Notes: generated by a model not told the origin, from the sequence alone. Shown: positions 44,342 to 55,004, counted from the stretch's first letter. The stretch: DNA of 64,000 nucleotides from Alphaproteobacteria bacterium (GCA_028706255.1 JAQWBS010000001.1:135411-199410); one strand, 5' to 3'. Numbers and translations: made by a program.

Positions 44342-46150
44342 ATGAATTTAAGAAATATAGCCATCATCGCCCACGTTGACCACGGTAAAACAACTTTGGT
44401 TGATAATATGCTCAAACAAAGCGGAACTTTTCGTGACAACCAAAAAGTTCAAGAAAGAGCAATGGATAGCGGTGAAATTGAAAAAGAAAGAGGCATTACA
44501 ATTTTAGCAAAATGCACCTCTGTCATTTGGAAAAACATTAACATCAACATCGTAGACACTCCAGGACACGCCGACTTTGGTGGTGAAGTGGAACGTATCC
44601 TTTCCATGGTTGACGGTGTGGTTTTGTTGGTAGATAGTTCAGAAGGACCAATGCCACAAACAAAATTTGTGCTTGGTAAAGCCCTCAAAATTGGTTTAAG
44701 ACCAATTGTTGTCATCAACAAAGCAGACAAAGCAGATGCTCGTGTTGATCATGTTCTCAACGAAATTTTTGACTTGTTCGTTAGCCTTGATGCAAACGAT
44801 GAACAACTTGATTTCCCTGTGCTTTATGCTTCAGGACGTAACGGTTGGGCAGTCAAAGAAATGAGTGATGAGAAAAAGGACCTCTCTGCTCTTTTCGATA
44901 CCATCACCTCATATGTGAAAGCACCTGATTGCGACCCTAATGCACCATTCACAATGCTTGCAACAATTTTGGAAGCAGATAAATTCTTGGGACGTATCTT
45001 AACTGGTAAGATTCAAAGCGGAAAAGTTAGAGTCAGCGATAATATCAAAGCCTTGAACGTTCACGGTAAAGAAGTTGAAAGATTCAGAGTTAGCAAAATC
45101 TTGGCATATAAGGGTTTGGTTCGTGAAAACTTGGAAGAAGCCAACGCAGGTGAAATTGTTGCCATTTCAGGCATGAGCAAAACCACAGTTGCCGACACAC
45201 TTTGCACTTACGAAGTTGTTGAACCAATCACAGCTCAACCGATTGACCCTCCAACCTTGTCTATGACTTTCTCAGTGAACGATTCCCCTCTTGGCGGAAG
45301 AGAAGGTGACAAAGTAACCTCAAGAATGATTGGTGATAGACTTCACAAAGAAGCCGAAGGTAACATTGCGCTTAAGATTACAGAATCAGACAATAAAGAC
45401 TCTTTTGAAGTTGCTGGTCGTGGTGAACTTCAGTTGGGCGTTTTGATTGAAACAATGCGTCGTGAAGGATTTGAACTTTCCGTTTCTCGTCCAAAAGTTT
45501 TGATGAAAAAAGATGAAAATGGCACCCTTTTAGAACCTATGGAAGAAGTCGTCATTGATGTTGATGAAGAATTTTCTGGTGCGGTTGTTGAAAAAATGGG
45601 ACAACGCAAAGCAGAACTTTTGGAAATGATTCCATCTCAAGCAGGAAACAAAGTTCGTTTGATTTTCAAAGCCCCTGCTCGTGGCTTGATTGGATATCAC
45701 TCTGAGTTTTTAACAGACACACGCGGAACAGGCATTATGAACCGCATTTTCCACTCATATGAACCTCACAAAGGCGACATTGACGGCAGAAGAAACGGCG
45801 TGCTCATTTCAAGTGAATCTGGCACTGCCTTGGCCTATGCTTTGTGGAAGTTGGAAGATCGTGGACCAATGTTCATTCATCACAACACTCCTGTTTATGT
45901 GGGAATGATTGTTGGAGAACATACTAAGACAAACGACTTAGAAGTGAACCCAACCAGAGCAAAACAGCTCACAAACATTCGTGCTTCCGGTAAAGATGAT
46001 GCCATCACTTTAGCACCACCAAGAAAAATGAGTCTTGAAGATGCTTTATCATACATTCAAGATGATGAGCTTTTGGAAGTGACTCCAAAAACACTTCGTT
46101 TGAGAAAAAGATATCTTGATCCGAACGAAAGAAAAAGAATGTCTAAATAG
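44342..46150 (+). CDS. typA: Ribosome-associated GTPase TypA/BipA
   Basis: 602 residues, cytoplasmic translational GTPase for stress adaptation and ribosome assembly. [12 protein letters not shown] (G1), RGITI (G2), [12 protein letters not shown] (G3), NKADK (G4), then the TypA-specific C-terminal region ([18 protein letters not shown]). The ATG at 44342 gives the normal family start; the frame continues upstream through the leader hairpin, where no start is well placed. Confidence 0.95.
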   Translation: MNLRNIAIIAHVDHGKTTLVDNMLKQSGTFRDNQKVQERAMDSGEIEKERGITILAKCTSVIWKNININIVDTPGHADFGGEVERILSMVDGVVLLVDSSEGPMPQTKFVLGKALKIGLRPIVVINKADKADARVDHVLNEIFDLFVSLDANDEQLDFPVLYASGRNGWAVKEMSDEKKDLSALFDTITSYVKAPDCDPNAPFTMLATILEADKFLGRILTGKIQSGKVRVSDNIKALNVHGKEVERFRVSKILAYKGLVRENLEEANAGEIVAISGMSKTTVADTLCTYEVVEPITAQPIDPPTLSMTFSVNDSPLGGREGDKVTSRMIGDRLHKEAEGNIALKITESDNKDSFEVAGRGELQLGVLIETMRREGFELSVSRPKVLMKKDENGTLLEPMEEVVIDVDEEFSGAVVEKMGQRKAELLEMIPSQAGNKVRLIFKAPARGLIGYHSEFLTDTRGTGIMNRIFHSYEPHKGDIDGRRNGVLISSESGTALAYALWKLEDRGPMFIHHNTPVYVGMIVGEHTKTNDLEVNPTRAKQLTNIRASGKDDAITLAPPRKMSLEDALSYIQDDELLEVTPKTLRLRKRYLDPNERKRMSK

Positions 46151-46159
46151 ATATCTCTC

Positions 46160-46193
46160 AAAAAAAGCCTCCGAAATTCGGAGGCTTTTTTTT
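46160..46193. terminator. Bidirectional terminator between typA and the HAD gene
   Basis: AAGCCTCCGAA and TTCGGAGGCTT arms with A- and T-tracts. Confidence 0.9.
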
Positions 46194-46247
46194 GAGTTTA
46201 AGATAAAAACAGCACACGCTCCATAGGATTATGTGCTTTTTCTAATT

Positions 46248-46880
46248 TTATTTCCTGATAATTTTCCGAAAAGAATCAGAGGTTGATTTAACAATTTGTT
46301 CAATTTCATCCACCCCATTTGCAGAAAAAACATTGGTTACGTCAAATTGCTTAAGCATAAACAAATGATGTTTATTTTCAAACCAAATTGAAAAAGTAAC
46401 AATATCTTTGGCGTTCACAACATTTTTTAAACTATCATCGCAAAAGTAGCTCATTTCATATTTTTGGGCGATACTCATAAGTGCTTTTTCTTTTGACTGA
46501 GCTCTTCCAACAAAGAGAATTTCCGAAAAAACATCTCCATATACCACCCGAAGATTCTCCCTGCGAGCCTCAACGATTTCCGGAGCATCATTCGTTGAGG
46601 TCACAATAGCGACATCAAAACCGCTTGCCCTCAAATTTGCCGGCAAAAACAACATTTCATCACTGAGCGGAGGAAGACTTCCAAAATAGTTTGAGTTGTC
46701 AAAATAGTTTCCAAAATCCAAATAAGGAACAGGATTGTGAAGAAAATCATCAATAACATCTTCCCATTCTTGTTCAGAAATTTTTATCTGATGAAAATCC
46801 TCATAAGCACAACGCATAACTTGCCACAAATTAAGAAGAACCCCATCAACATCAAAGATAAAAACCTTTTTGTTTCTCAT
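46248..46880 (-). CDS. HAD-superfamily hydrolase
   Basis: 210 residues. Motif I FIFDVDGVLLNLW supplies the nucleophile Asp; IVTSTND is motif II; a lysine (QSKEKAL) and CDDSLKNVVNA (motif III and IV, DD) follow. A small cap lies between. Phosphatase-type activity with unknown substrate. Single gene. Confidence 0.8.
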   Translation of the reverse strand: MRNKKVFIFDVDGVLLNLWQVMRCAYEDFHQIKISEQEWEDVIDDFLHNPVPYLDFGNYFDNSNYFGSLPPLSDEMLFLPANLRASGFDVAIVTSTNDAPEIVEARRENLRVVYGDVFSEILFVGRAQSKEKALMSIAQKYEMSYFCDDSLKNVVNAKDIVTFSIWFENKHHLFMLKQFDVTNVFSANGVDEIEQIVKSTSDSFRKIIRK

Positions 46881-47037
46881 GATTTATAATTTTTAAATTG
46901 TTTGTAAATAGTATTTATTAGGTGTTAATTTTAGACAAAAGAATAAAAAAAATCAACATTTTTCTCACAAATCAATAAAATACATGCTCTCAACATCAAG
47001 ATACACAAACAAAGATTCACTTGTTTATTTACCGACC

Positions 47038-47074
47038 TATATATCGTCTATCGACAATCGACACACGATATATA
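47038..47074. repeat. Inverted repeat in the gap between the HAD gene and the orphan genes
   Basis: TATATATCGT and ACGATATATA separated by 17 bases that contain two TCGACA-like direct repeats. The gap 46881-47169 holds no gene; the rest is AT-rich. Confidence 0.5.
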
Positions 47075-47116
47075 AAACACATATAGAGACACTTCAATTT
47101 CACATTTTTTATATAA

Positions 47117-47160
47117 AAAAAAGCCCTCGGTTCATTCTACAACCAAGGACTTTTTCCACT
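47117..47160 (-). terminator. Terminator of the orphan gene pair
   Basis: GTCCTTGGTT and AACCGAGGGC arms with some G-T pairing, followed on the minus strand by eight T residues. Confidence 0.7.
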
Positions 47161-47169
47161 TACAAATTT

Positions 47170-47457
47170 TTACGCAATTTCTTTTGAAGAACGCTTCAAT
47201 GGAACTATTTTTTTAGAAGCCTTATTTCTTTCCTTCAAATATGAAGTTGTTTTCTCTGCTCCATTAGAGATTGTCTTAGAATCTTCCTTCGTGAAACGAC
47301 CTTTAATTGCTTGAAAATTTTCATTTGCAACATAAGCCACTTCGCCAGAAGCTAAACGCTCTGTTCCACCAACTTTTGCATATTTACCGCCATCAACATC
47401 TTTCACAATGCGATCACGCTTAATTCTAGCAATTGTATCTTTATTTTTATCAGTCAT
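47170..47457 (-). CDS. Hypothetical basic protein
   Basis: 95 residues, Lys/Arg- and Glu-rich, no membrane segment or recognised domain. Sequence pattern: RDRIVKDVDGGKYAKVGG, EVAYVANENF, KGRFTKEDSK. The ATG at 47457 is chosen because GGAG lies upstream; the longest frame begins at 47529. Same direction as the next gene, so probably one operon. Confidence 0.55.
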   Translation of the reverse strand: MTDKNKDTIARIKRDRIVKDVDGGKYAKVGGTERLASGEVAYVANENFQAIKGRFTKEDSKTISNGAEKTTSYLKERNKASKKIVPLKRSSKEIA

Positions 47458-47566
47458 GAAGACACTCTCCAATTTCGTTCTTTTGTCTATTATCACATCA
47501 GGATAACATTTTGTCAATGATTTTCTCAAGGACTAAAAAGCAACCCTCGAAAGGCTATCTTTTTAA

Positions 47567-47953
47567 CTAATTTGTAAACAATGAGGCTTTTTGCTTTTCC
47601 CAAAGAGCCTTCTCTTTCGCCTGAGATTCCTTAACCTCTTCTCTCCATTTATCCAAATTTGCAAAACATTTTTTTACAAGAGCTTCTGCAACATAAACAG
47701 ACTTTACAGAAGAAATGGAGTGAACATCACCTCCTGCTTGAAAATTTTCTGTTAATGGAGAAGCGTTTTTTGCTGCAATTTTCATTGATAAAGAACGAAC
47801 TGCATCACTACGTTTTCCTTGCGCTTCAGCACTTTTTTTACCATAGAGTTTTTCTCTCGCTTGATTAATTCTTTTATCAACTGATGATACATCTGAAGAA
47901 AGGCTTACTTTTCCCTCTCCGATTCTTGGTCTTCTTTTTTTAACTTCTACCAT
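47567..47953 (-). CDS. Hypothetical basic protein
   Basis: 128 residues, cytoplasmic, with a very basic start (KKRRPRIGEG), a serine-rich stretch, VKSVYVAEALVKKCFANLDKWREE and a C-terminal Lys/Glu coiled-coil-like segment. AGGAGAA precedes the ATG. No family recognised. Confidence 0.55.
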   Translation of the reverse strand: MVEVKKRRPRIGEGKVSLSSDVSSVDKRINQAREKLYGKKSAEAQGKRSDAVRSLSMKIAAKNASPLTENFQAGGDVHSISSVKSVYVAEALVKKCFANLDKWREEVKESQAKEKALWEKQKASLFTN

Positions 47954-48115
47954 AGGCTTTTCTCCTAAGAAAATTTATTTTGTCTAATTATTGCAAAAAA
48001 CAAAAGTTTTGTCAATATGTTTCCGCTGTGCCCAATTGATTAAAGATGTAGATTTTTTCAAAAAACACAATATAATGCAATCCTTACGAAATAAATTATC
48101 ACATTTAGGTTAAAA

Positions 48116-49696
48116 ATGTCTTTATTTAAATCAATTGCTACTTTTGGTAGCTTCACATTACTTAGCCGATTCGCTGGCTTTATCCGAGATGTTGTCATTG
48201 CAAAATATCTTGGTGCTGGTATGTTTTCTGATGCCTTTTTGGTGTCTTTCAAACTTCCAAATTTATTTCGGAGCCTTTTTGCGGAAGGAGCTTTCAACAC
48301 TTCTTTTGTGCCACTGCTTTCTCATAAGATGGTAGAAGATGGTAAAGACAAATCAACTTTTTTTGCTTCTCGGGCATTATCCATTCTCTTTTTCATTCTT
48401 GCTTTTTTCTCACTAATTGTGATGATTTTTATGCCAATTGCTGTCAAAATCATGGCTCCAGGCTTCATCAAAGACCCTGAAAAACTGAACCTAACCATCA
48501 CTTTATCACGCATCACTTTTCCTTATTTGCTTTTGGTTTCAATGGTTTCATTCCAATCAGGCATTTTGAACTCTCTAGGCAAATTTGCAGCCCCTGCCGC
48601 CACACCAATCATTTTGAATGTAGTCATGACACTTTCTGTTTTTGTCTTTATGCCTTTCACCCCTTCACCAGCATATAGCCTTGCCATTGGTGTCACAACT
48701 GCGGGGTTCTTACAGGTTTTATGGCTAATGTATTTCATTCGTAAAGAAAATTATCAACTACGTCCACAATTTGACATTTTCAATATTCTTAAAGACAAAG
48801 AAATAAAACTTCTCTTTCGTCGCATTGCCCCAGGAATCATTGGTGCGGGCATTTATCAAGTGAATATCATGGTTGGAACAATTCTGGTTTCTATGTTGCA
48901 AACAGGTGCAATTTCTTGGCTTTATTATGCCGACCGCTTACAACAAGTTCCACTTGGTGTGGTTGGCGCTGCAATTGGTGTTGCCTTGTTGCCAGTTTTA
49001 TCACAACAACTCAAGAAAGATGATATCCAACAAGCCAAAAGAACTCAAGACAAAGCCATTGAATATGGTGCTGTGCTTGCCATTCCTGCTGCAACAATCT
49101 TAATTGTTTTAAGCTTCTCAATCATCAATGTTCTTTTTGAAAGAGGTGCATTTGGCGTACTTGAAACAGAAATGACAGGACAAGCCCTCATTGCTTATGT
49201 GATTGGACTTCCTGCCTATGTAATGGTTAAAGCCCTCGCTCCAAACTTTTTTGCACGTGGCGATACCAAAACGCCTGTTAAATATAGCATCGTTTCTTTA
49301 GTGTCTAATCTCATCTTAAGCATTTGCCTAATTGTGCCTTTCAAACATGTTGGGGTTGCGGTTGCCACTTCCATTGTTGCATACATTACGCTCGCACAAT
49401 ATATATGGGGCTTAAGAAAAAGAGGGCACTGGTCTTTTTCAAGTAATCTCATTTTGCAAATTATCAAAATAGTCCTTTGTTCTTTAACGATGGGAATTGT
49501 TCTTTTCCTTGCTCATCAGTTTTTCAATCATACTATTCCATTATGGCTCAACCTCGGATTCATAAAAAAATTGTTCATTCTCGGCACAATTGTCATTTTG
49601 GGAGTTGCAACTTTCCTTATTATGGCTAAAATAATGAAAGTGAATTGTGTCAACGAGCTTATCGCAATGATACCTCAGAAAAGGAGAAAAAGATGA
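48116..49696 (+). CDS. murJ: Lipid II flippase MurJ
   Basis: 526 residues with 14 membrane segments. RFAGFIRDVVIAKYLG and LPNLFRSLFAEGAFNTSFVP at the start, and the QVNIMVGTILVSM segment in the middle, identify MurJ/MviN, which moves the peptidoglycan precursor lipid II across the inner membrane. The next gene overlaps its stop (ATGA). Confidence 0.95.
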   Translation: MSLFKSIATFGSFTLLSRFAGFIRDVVIAKYLGAGMFSDAFLVSFKLPNLFRSLFAEGAFNTSFVPLLSHKMVEDGKDKSTFFASRALSILFFILAFFSLIVMIFMPIAVKIMAPGFIKDPEKLNLTITLSRITFPYLLLVSMVSFQSGILNSLGKFAAPAATPIILNVVMTLSVFVFMPFTPSPAYSLAIGVTTAGFLQVLWLMYFIRKENYQLRPQFDIFNILKDKEIKLLFRRIAPGIIGAGIYQVNIMVGTILVSMLQTGAISWLYYADRLQQVPLGVVGAAIGVALLPVLSQQLKKDDIQQAKRTQDKAIEYGAVLAIPAATILIVLSFSIINVLFERGAFGVLETEMTGQALIAYVIGLPAYVMVKALAPNFFARGDTKTPVKYSIVSLVSNLILSICLIVPFKHVGVAVATSIVAYITLAQYIWGLRKRGHWSFSSNLILQIIKIVLCSLTMGIVLFLAHQFFNHTIPLWLNLGFIKKLFILGTIVILGVATFLIMAKIMKVNCVNELIAMIPQKRRKR

Positions 49697-50691
49697 AAGC
49701 GAAGTTCCTAAACTTTCTGAAAAAAACTTGGACTTTTCTTAAAAACGCGGGGTCATTTTTGAAAGAAAAGACCCAACTAACTTTCGAATTTGTCAGCACT
49801 TGGTGGCAAGGAATTGTTGTTTTCTTGCTTGCTGTCATTTTTCTATATTATCCACTTGGTGCTTTACTCATCAACAATGTTGATCGCAACATAAACTATC
49901 AATTTACAACGATGGATAACCCAAAACAATCTAAAACAATTGAAACGATGGCACACCTCATTGACCGTGAAGTGAACGAAAAATTTTGGACACCAAATTT
50001 GCCATTTTTCTTCCCGTCATATTTTCTTGATAATATGCCAAACTTCCAGCTAGGTATGTTTGATGCTTTAAAAAATGTGAGTGAATCTTTCAGCAAAAAT
50101 TTTGATACTTCTTCAGAAATGAACGAAATCTCAGAACTTCTTGCTTATCCAGGAACAATCTGGATGTTTTCTCCTGAAAACAAGCTTAAACCTGTGAGTT
50201 CTGCCAATTCAAAATATCGAGAAGCCAGAAAAAAACTCCTTCACTTCAACAATCTCTTAGCTGGAGGAGAAGAAACGCTTTATCGCCGCCCAACAGATTT
50301 TGCACATATCTTGAACAAAGCAAGACTTGGGTTGGCAAAGTCTGTGAGAGATCTTGAAGGTTACATCACCGAAGAAAGCAATGCTTGGTATAATCGTAAG
50401 AGTGACAACCTTTTTTACTACAACCAAGGAAAGGCCTATGGCTATTACTTACTCTTAAATGCTTTAGGACAAGACTATAAAGACATTATCATTGCCAGCA
50501 ACCAATATGACAATTGGACAAAGATGATTAAAGCATTAGAAAATGCCTCACAAATTGACCCTCTCATCGTAAGAAACGGCAAATTAAGTAGTTCTTTTGC
50601 ACCAAATCATCTGACATATCTTTCATTTTATATGCTAAAAGCAGAAGATATTATGCAGACGACCATCAGAAAAGTGAGAATGGGACAATAA
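49693..50691 (+). CDS. DUF2333-family membrane-anchored protein
   Basis: 332 residues with one N-terminal membrane segment (about residues 38-58) and a long soluble part, predicted periplasmic. It belongs by layout to DUF2333, whose function is not known. The ATG at 49693 has AAGGAG six bases upstream and overlaps the murJ stop by four bases; the longer frame starts at 49645. Confidence 0.75.
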   Translation: MKAKFLNFLKKTWTFLKNAGSFLKEKTQLTFEFVSTWWQGIVVFLLAVIFLYYPLGALLINNVDRNINYQFTTMDNPKQSKTIETMAHLIDREVNEKFWTPNLPFFFPSYFLDNMPNFQLGMFDALKNVSESFSKNFDTSSEMNEISELLAYPGTIWMFSPENKLKPVSSANSKYREARKKLLHFNNLLAGGEETLYRRPTDFAHILNKARLGLAKSVRDLEGYITEESNAWYNRKSDNLFYYNQGKAYGYYLLLNALGQDYKDIIIASNQYDNWTKMIKALENASQIDPLIVRNGKLSSSFAPNHLTYLSFYMLKAEDIMQTTIRKVRMGQ

Positions 50692-50694
50692 AAA

Positions 50695-51240
50695 ATGATA
50701 ATAGAAACCCAACTCGTGGAAGAAAATGTAATGAATTTCTTTTCTCCTGCAAAACTCACCAACGGAGAAACCATTGAAGCAATTGATGCAAAATCGATTC
50801 GCAAATCTCCTTTGGCAGAAACGTTGTTTGACATTGGTGGCATAAATACAATTCTTATCACCCCTGAAATGATAAGCATCACCAAAGAGCCAACCACGTC
50901 TTGGGAAGAAATTAAAGCAATTATTCTTTCAGAAATTATGGAATATATTGCCACACAAAAACCAACTACTTTTCAAGAAACAAGCAGCGATGAAAACACA
51001 ATCAAACAAATTCAGGGACTAATCTCAGCCCGCATTCGCCCTGCTATTCAACATGATGGTGGTGATATTGAGTTTGTTAAATTTGAGAACAAAATTGTTT
51101 ATGTTAAGCTCAAAGGAAATTGTGTTGGCTGTGCTTATGCTATGGTAACCCTTAAAGAAGGCGTTGAAAAACTCCTCAAACGCTATATTCCTGAAGTTCA
51201 AGAGGTGAAAAGCATTGATAAAGAAATTAAGCAAAAATAA
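50695..51240 (+). CDS. NfuA-type iron-sulfur carrier
   Basis: 181 residues. N-terminal Nfu domain, then the C-terminal NifU-like domain with the cluster-binding cysteines in GNCVGCAYAMVTL. It carries and delivers Fe-S clusters in the cytoplasm. The 3' end overlaps the next gene by 26 bases. Confidence 0.9.
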   Translation: MIIETQLVEENVMNFFSPAKLTNGETIEAIDAKSIRKSPLAETLFDIGGINTILITPEMISITKEPTTSWEEIKAIILSEIMEYIATQKPTTFQETSSDENTIKQIQGLISARIRPAIQHDGGDIEFVKFENKIVYVKLKGNCVGCAYAMVTLKEGVEKLLKRYIPEVQEVKSIDKEIKQK

Positions 51241-52129
51241 CTTTTTTTTCTTTTCCTTTTGCATTCTGACAATCCTTTGTCAGACCTCAAATGCTATGGC
51301 ACAAGAGACAGATTTTCGTCAAGACGGCATTTATGTCGAGAAGACCACCGTTTCTCAACTGGAAGACCTATTTAAATTTTATAAATATAATGACTACATC
51401 TATATGCCTAAATGGGAATATCCACCCATTTACTTGCAACATATTCCTTCAGATTTTGATAAAATTGAAAATGAAAATCAGAGAAACAAACTGTTTCTCA
51501 GATTAATGATTCCACTGGTTCTCAAAGTCAATAATGACATTGAAGCAGAGCGATACGACTTTCTTTCTGTTAAAACATATTATGAAAAAAACAACGATTT
51601 CACAGAAAAAGACAAAGCATATCTAGAAGAAAAAGCTAAAAAATATGATGTCTTCACAAGGCTTAAAGGACTGAGAAGATACACATATCTAATGGAAATG
51701 ATAGACCAGAAAATGGACATTGTTTCCCCTTCAATTCTCATTGCACTTGCCGCAATTGAAACCAATTGGGGAACCTCATCTTCTCTGAAAAAAGCAAATT
51801 CCCTTTATAAAGAAAAAACATGGTACTCTGAAGAAGGTTTACCCGTGGAAGAAGATAAAGATAAGAGCTATAAAATTAAAATCTATCCAAATTTATATGA
51901 TTCAATTTATGATTTTGCACTAAAAATGAACACAAGTATAGACTTTGAATCTTTCCGTTTTAATCGAGCTCTTCTCAAAGCAAGAGATAAATATCAGAGT
52001 GGAAGATATCTTGCTGGCAATATGATTCTTGCTTCAGGACTAAAAAACTATGCTGGTATCTTGGATTACACCATCACCTTCTACGAGCTCACAAATATTG
52101 ACGAAGCAACCCTTGGTTTCCAAGATTAA
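51215..52129 (+). CDS. Bax/FlgJ-like peptidoglycan glucosaminidase
   Basis: 304 residues with a signal peptide (about 1-30, ending near SNAMAQ). The catalytic region reads LIALAAIETNWGTSSSLKKANSLY, the glucosaminidase family pattern with the active-site Glu. Acts in the periplasm on the cell wall. The start is TTG at 51215 with GAGGTG 7 bases upstream. Confidence 0.85.
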   Translation: MIKKLSKNNFFFFSFCILTILCQTSNAMAQETDFRQDGIYVEKTTVSQLEDLFKFYKYNDYIYMPKWEYPPIYLQHIPSDFDKIENENQRNKLFLRLMIPLVLKVNNDIEAERYDFLSVKTYYEKNNDFTEKDKAYLEEKAKKYDVFTRLKGLRRYTYLMEMIDQKMDIVSPSILIALAAIETNWGTSSSLKKANSLYKEKTWYSEEGLPVEEDKDKSYKIKIYPNLYDSIYDFALKMNTSIDFESFRFNRALLKARDKYQSGRYLAGNMILASGLKNYAGILDYTITFYELTNIDEATLGFQD

Positions 52130-52199
52130 AATTGACAAAAAAAGTTTTATGATTAGAATAAAAAACAATCAAACTATTATTAATCTTAATTAAAAACTT

Positions 52200-52796
52200 A
52201 TGGAAACAAATGAATTTAACCTCTTAGCAGATTTTTTTTCGGAGCTTCTTTTTCCCACTTTGTTGACCATGGCTTATTATGCACTCGTTCTGCTTGCCTG
52301 TGTTGTTTTACTTTTATCTTCAAAAGCATTAGCCCTAAAAAAACCAAAAGAGCTAAAGCATAACCAAAACAACAAAGTCAAAGTATATATTGAAAATAAA
52401 TATGCTCAAAAGGCATATCAAGAAAAATTGCAAGAAGTAGTTACGCTGAATCAATTCTTTTCAGTTTTCTTTTTAGCAGCGACACTTTATATCCTTTTAA
52501 TTTTAAGTGTGGGAAAAGTAAATGAGCTTCAAACAAAATTGACAATAATCTTGACATTAAGCATTCTCAATTTGTTAACTGCTTATGGGAACAAGCTCGT
52601 TCCAGAACTGAAAGAATATGCAAGACTAATAATCACGCTGGGAAGTTTTTTCGTTTCTTTGGAACTCATTTTCATTTTTACATTAAACGAGGCTATAAAT
52701 ACATATATAAGATTGCCTGTAGGCATTTTTATTGTTTTTTCAAATGCCTTCAATCTTTTTTCTGCGGCAAGAAAAATAAAAGACGCTTCAAATTGA
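52200..52796 (+). CDS. Membrane protein of unknown function
   Basis: 198 residues with five or six hydrophobic segments, a basic loop near residues 45-75 (KALALKKPKELKHNQNNK), and no recognised domain. The stop codon lies inside the terminator hairpin (52781-52808). Convergent to the U32 gene. Confidence 0.6.
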   Translation: METNEFNLLADFFSELLFPTLLTMAYYALVLLACVVLLLSSKALALKKPKELKHNQNNKVKVYIENKYAQKAYQEKLQEVVTLNQFFSVFFLAATLYILLILSVGKVNELQTKLTIILTLSILNLLTAYGNKLVPELKEYARLIITLGSFFVSLELIFIFTLNEAINTYIRLPVGIFIVFSNAFNLFSAARKIKDASN

Positions 52797-52808
52797 AGCG
52801 TCTTTTTT
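52781..52808 (+). terminator. Terminator overlapping the stop codon
   Basis: AGACGCTTCAA, one A, TTGAAGCGTCT, five T residues. The TGA at 52794-52796 is in the right arm. Confidence 0.88.
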
Positions 52809-52812
52809 ATAT

Positions 52813-54222
52813 TTATTTGCAATCTCCACTACAATTACAATCTTTAGATTCAATCTTATATTCTTTTTGCATGGTTTCTAACAAGTCTTTTTGCTCTGCA
52901 TTGAGCTTCGCAGGTTTTCTGGCAACTGTCAAAACAGGCAATAAATCTTTAGCATTTTCAAGCCCAAATTGAGAAGCTTTGATTCTAATTTTCTTACCTT
53001 GACCTGCTGAAACTCTTGAAGTAATTTCCCCAGTTAACGCATCTTCAAACACATCAAATTGAACGCGCACATTTTCTAAAGAATTTGGTTTCAAGAACTC
53101 AATCCACTCACCTTGTTCAACATGATTACGAAGTTCAAAAATTGCTTCATCTCCTTGCCATTCAATGATAGAACCTGCAAAGAGCCAATCGCCCAATGTT
53201 CTCGTATAATCATAATTTTGAGCAATATTTGTGAGATGCCCCTCATAAAAACCAAGTGTGTAACCACGGTTTTGAAGGGTGTTAATTTCCCCCATATACT
53301 TTTCAAAATTCCAATTTTCAGGGTCACGATGATAATCATCAATTGCCGAACGATAAGCACGAGCCACCACCGCAGCATAATATTCAGTTTTATTTCTTCC
53401 TTCAATTTTAAGTGATTCAATTCCCAAATCTAAAATTTCATTTAACTTTGGCAATAAGCACATATCTTTTGAGTTCATAATATATGAACCATGATTATCT
53501 TCGATGATTTCAATATATTCATTCGGACGAAACTCTTCTTCCACGAAGAAATCAAACAAATCTTTATTCTTTTCGTTAATTTCAACATCTTTAATTGTGC
53601 CGTCTTTGAGCTTTAATTTAAGTTTATAATTCCAACGACAACAATGGGCACATTTTCCCTGATTCGCACTTCTTTCCGCCAAGAAATTAGAAATCAAACA
53701 ACGACCTGAATAAGACATACACATTGCCCCATGAACAAAAGATTCAAGTCTAATATCAGGACATTGCTTTCTAATTTCCGTCAACTCTGCAAAGCTCACT
53801 TCACGCCCAAGCACACATAAATCAGCACCTAAGTCTTTCCAAAAATTGACGGTTTCATAGGAGCACACATTCGCTTGTGTTGAAATGTGACGTTTAATTT
53901 CAGGGGCATGGTTTTTGAAAAACCGAAACACCCCAGGGTCAGCCATAATCACGCCATCAGGAGCAAGCCCTCTAATGGTTTCAACAAATTTAGGCAATTT
54001 TTCAATATCTTTATTATGCGTATAAAGATTAAGCGTAAGATAAATTCTCTTGCCATGCGCTCGTACAAAGTCGATTCCCTCTTGCAAATCTTCTGCCGAA
54101 AATTGCGACTGCGTACGAAGTGACATATCAGGCATGCCAGCATAAACCGCATCTGCCCCATATAAAATTGCTGTCTTAAGTTTGGTTAAAGAGCCCGCAG
54201 GCATTAACAATTCAGATGTCAT
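52813..54222 (-). CDS. tRNA hydroxylation protein TrhP/YegQ-like (peptidase U32)
   Basis: 469 residues. LLMPAGSLTKLKTAILYGADAVYAG at the start and SGRCLISNFLAERSANQGKCAHCCRW with the U32 cysteines give the YegQ/TrhP subgroup, which makes 5-hydroxyuridine at tRNA position 34; the exact subfamily is an inference. The C-terminus ends in CNCSGDCK. Overlaps the DUF3108 gene by one base. Confidence 0.85.
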   Translation of the reverse strand: MTSELLMPAGSLTKLKTAILYGADAVYAGMPDMSLRTQSQFSAEDLQEGIDFVRAHGKRIYLTLNLYTHNKDIEKLPKFVETIRGLAPDGVIMADPGVFRFFKNHAPEIKRHISTQANVCSYETVNFWKDLGADLCVLGREVSFAELTEIRKQCPDIRLESFVHGAMCMSYSGRCLISNFLAERSANQGKCAHCCRWNYKLKLKLKDGTIKDVEINEKNKDLFDFFVEEEFRPNEYIEIIEDNHGSYIMNSKDMCLLPKLNEILDLGIESLKIEGRNKTEYYAAVVARAYRSAIDDYHRDPENWNFEKYMGEINTLQNRGYTLGFYEGHLTNIAQNYDYTRTLGDWLFAGSIIEWQGDEAIFELRNHVEQGEWIEFLKPNSLENVRVQFDVFEDALTGEITSRVSAGQGKKIRIKASQFGLENAKDLLPVLTVARKPAKLNAEQKDLLETMQKEYKIESKDCNCSGDCK

Positions 54223-55004
54223 TAATTATCTTCCTCTATCTTAACATTTCTCGCAAACACGCTCAACTTTCCATAAGGCGTGCTTTTAATTTCTATTCTT
54301 GCAATGAAAGGGTGCCCCTGTTCATCTTCTAAAACCCAAAAATAAACAGGCTTATCAGAGCTTAACTCCCAAAGCATATCATTGCCTACTTCTCCCAAGC
54401 TATCAATATACATCGAGCATTTCACCGCTTCTCCTTGATAAGGTGAGCTTTTATGTTTATTTAAAACCTCCTTACCCTCATCTTTAAACACCACATCATA
54501 TCTTCTTTTTCCATCAAAAACTTCCATTTTTGAATCACAAAATCTAAAACGATTATATTGCAAAACAAGTTCAGCAATAACCGTCTGCAAATCTGTTGTG
54601 CCTTTTTCATTTTTAGCTTGGTCAATGTCAACTTTTTTCTGTTTTTCATTCTTCGAACTCAAGCGATAAATAGGATTCCCTTGCTCATCATAAACAAGCT
54701 CCTTAGTTCGTGTATTAAAACGTGATTTTGCACGATATTTATAGCTCTGTGTCTGCAAATCTTCCCCAACCAACTTACCTGTTGTTTCATAAATAGCTTG
54801 GAAAGGATAAAGCTTATCAAAAATGCCATAAGTTTTAACATCAGACTTAATGCGATAATCTTTCTCAGAAAGCGCATAAGAAAAGTTTGTTCGACTAGCA
54901 TTGAAACTGCCAATAAACACGTCGAAATCATGGTCAACCGTAAAAGCCCAAGTGCTTTTAACAAAGACACAACTAAAAAACAAAATGTAGCCTATTTTTT
55001 TCAT
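54222..55004 (-). CDS. DUF3108-family periplasmic protein
   Basis: 260 residues with a signal peptide (about 1-20, STWA-F cleavage). The mature part is mostly beta, with SYALSEKDYRIKSDVKTYGIFDKL and YRFD-like segments, the DUF3108 pattern; function not established. Forms a unit with the downstream U32 gene. Confidence 0.75.
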   Translation of the reverse strand: MKKIGYILFFSCVFVKSTWAFTVDHDFDVFIGSFNASRTNFSYALSEKDYRIKSDVKTYGIFDKLYPFQAIYETTGKLVGEDLQTQSYKYRAKSRFNTRTKELVYDEQGNPIYRLSSKNEKQKKVDIDQAKNEKGTTDLQTVIAELVLQYNRFRFCDSKMEVFDGKRRYDVVFKDEGKEVLNKHKSSPYQGEAVKCSMYIDSLGEVGNDMLWELSSDKPVYFWVLEDEQGHPFIARIEIKSTPYGKLSVFARNVKIEEDN

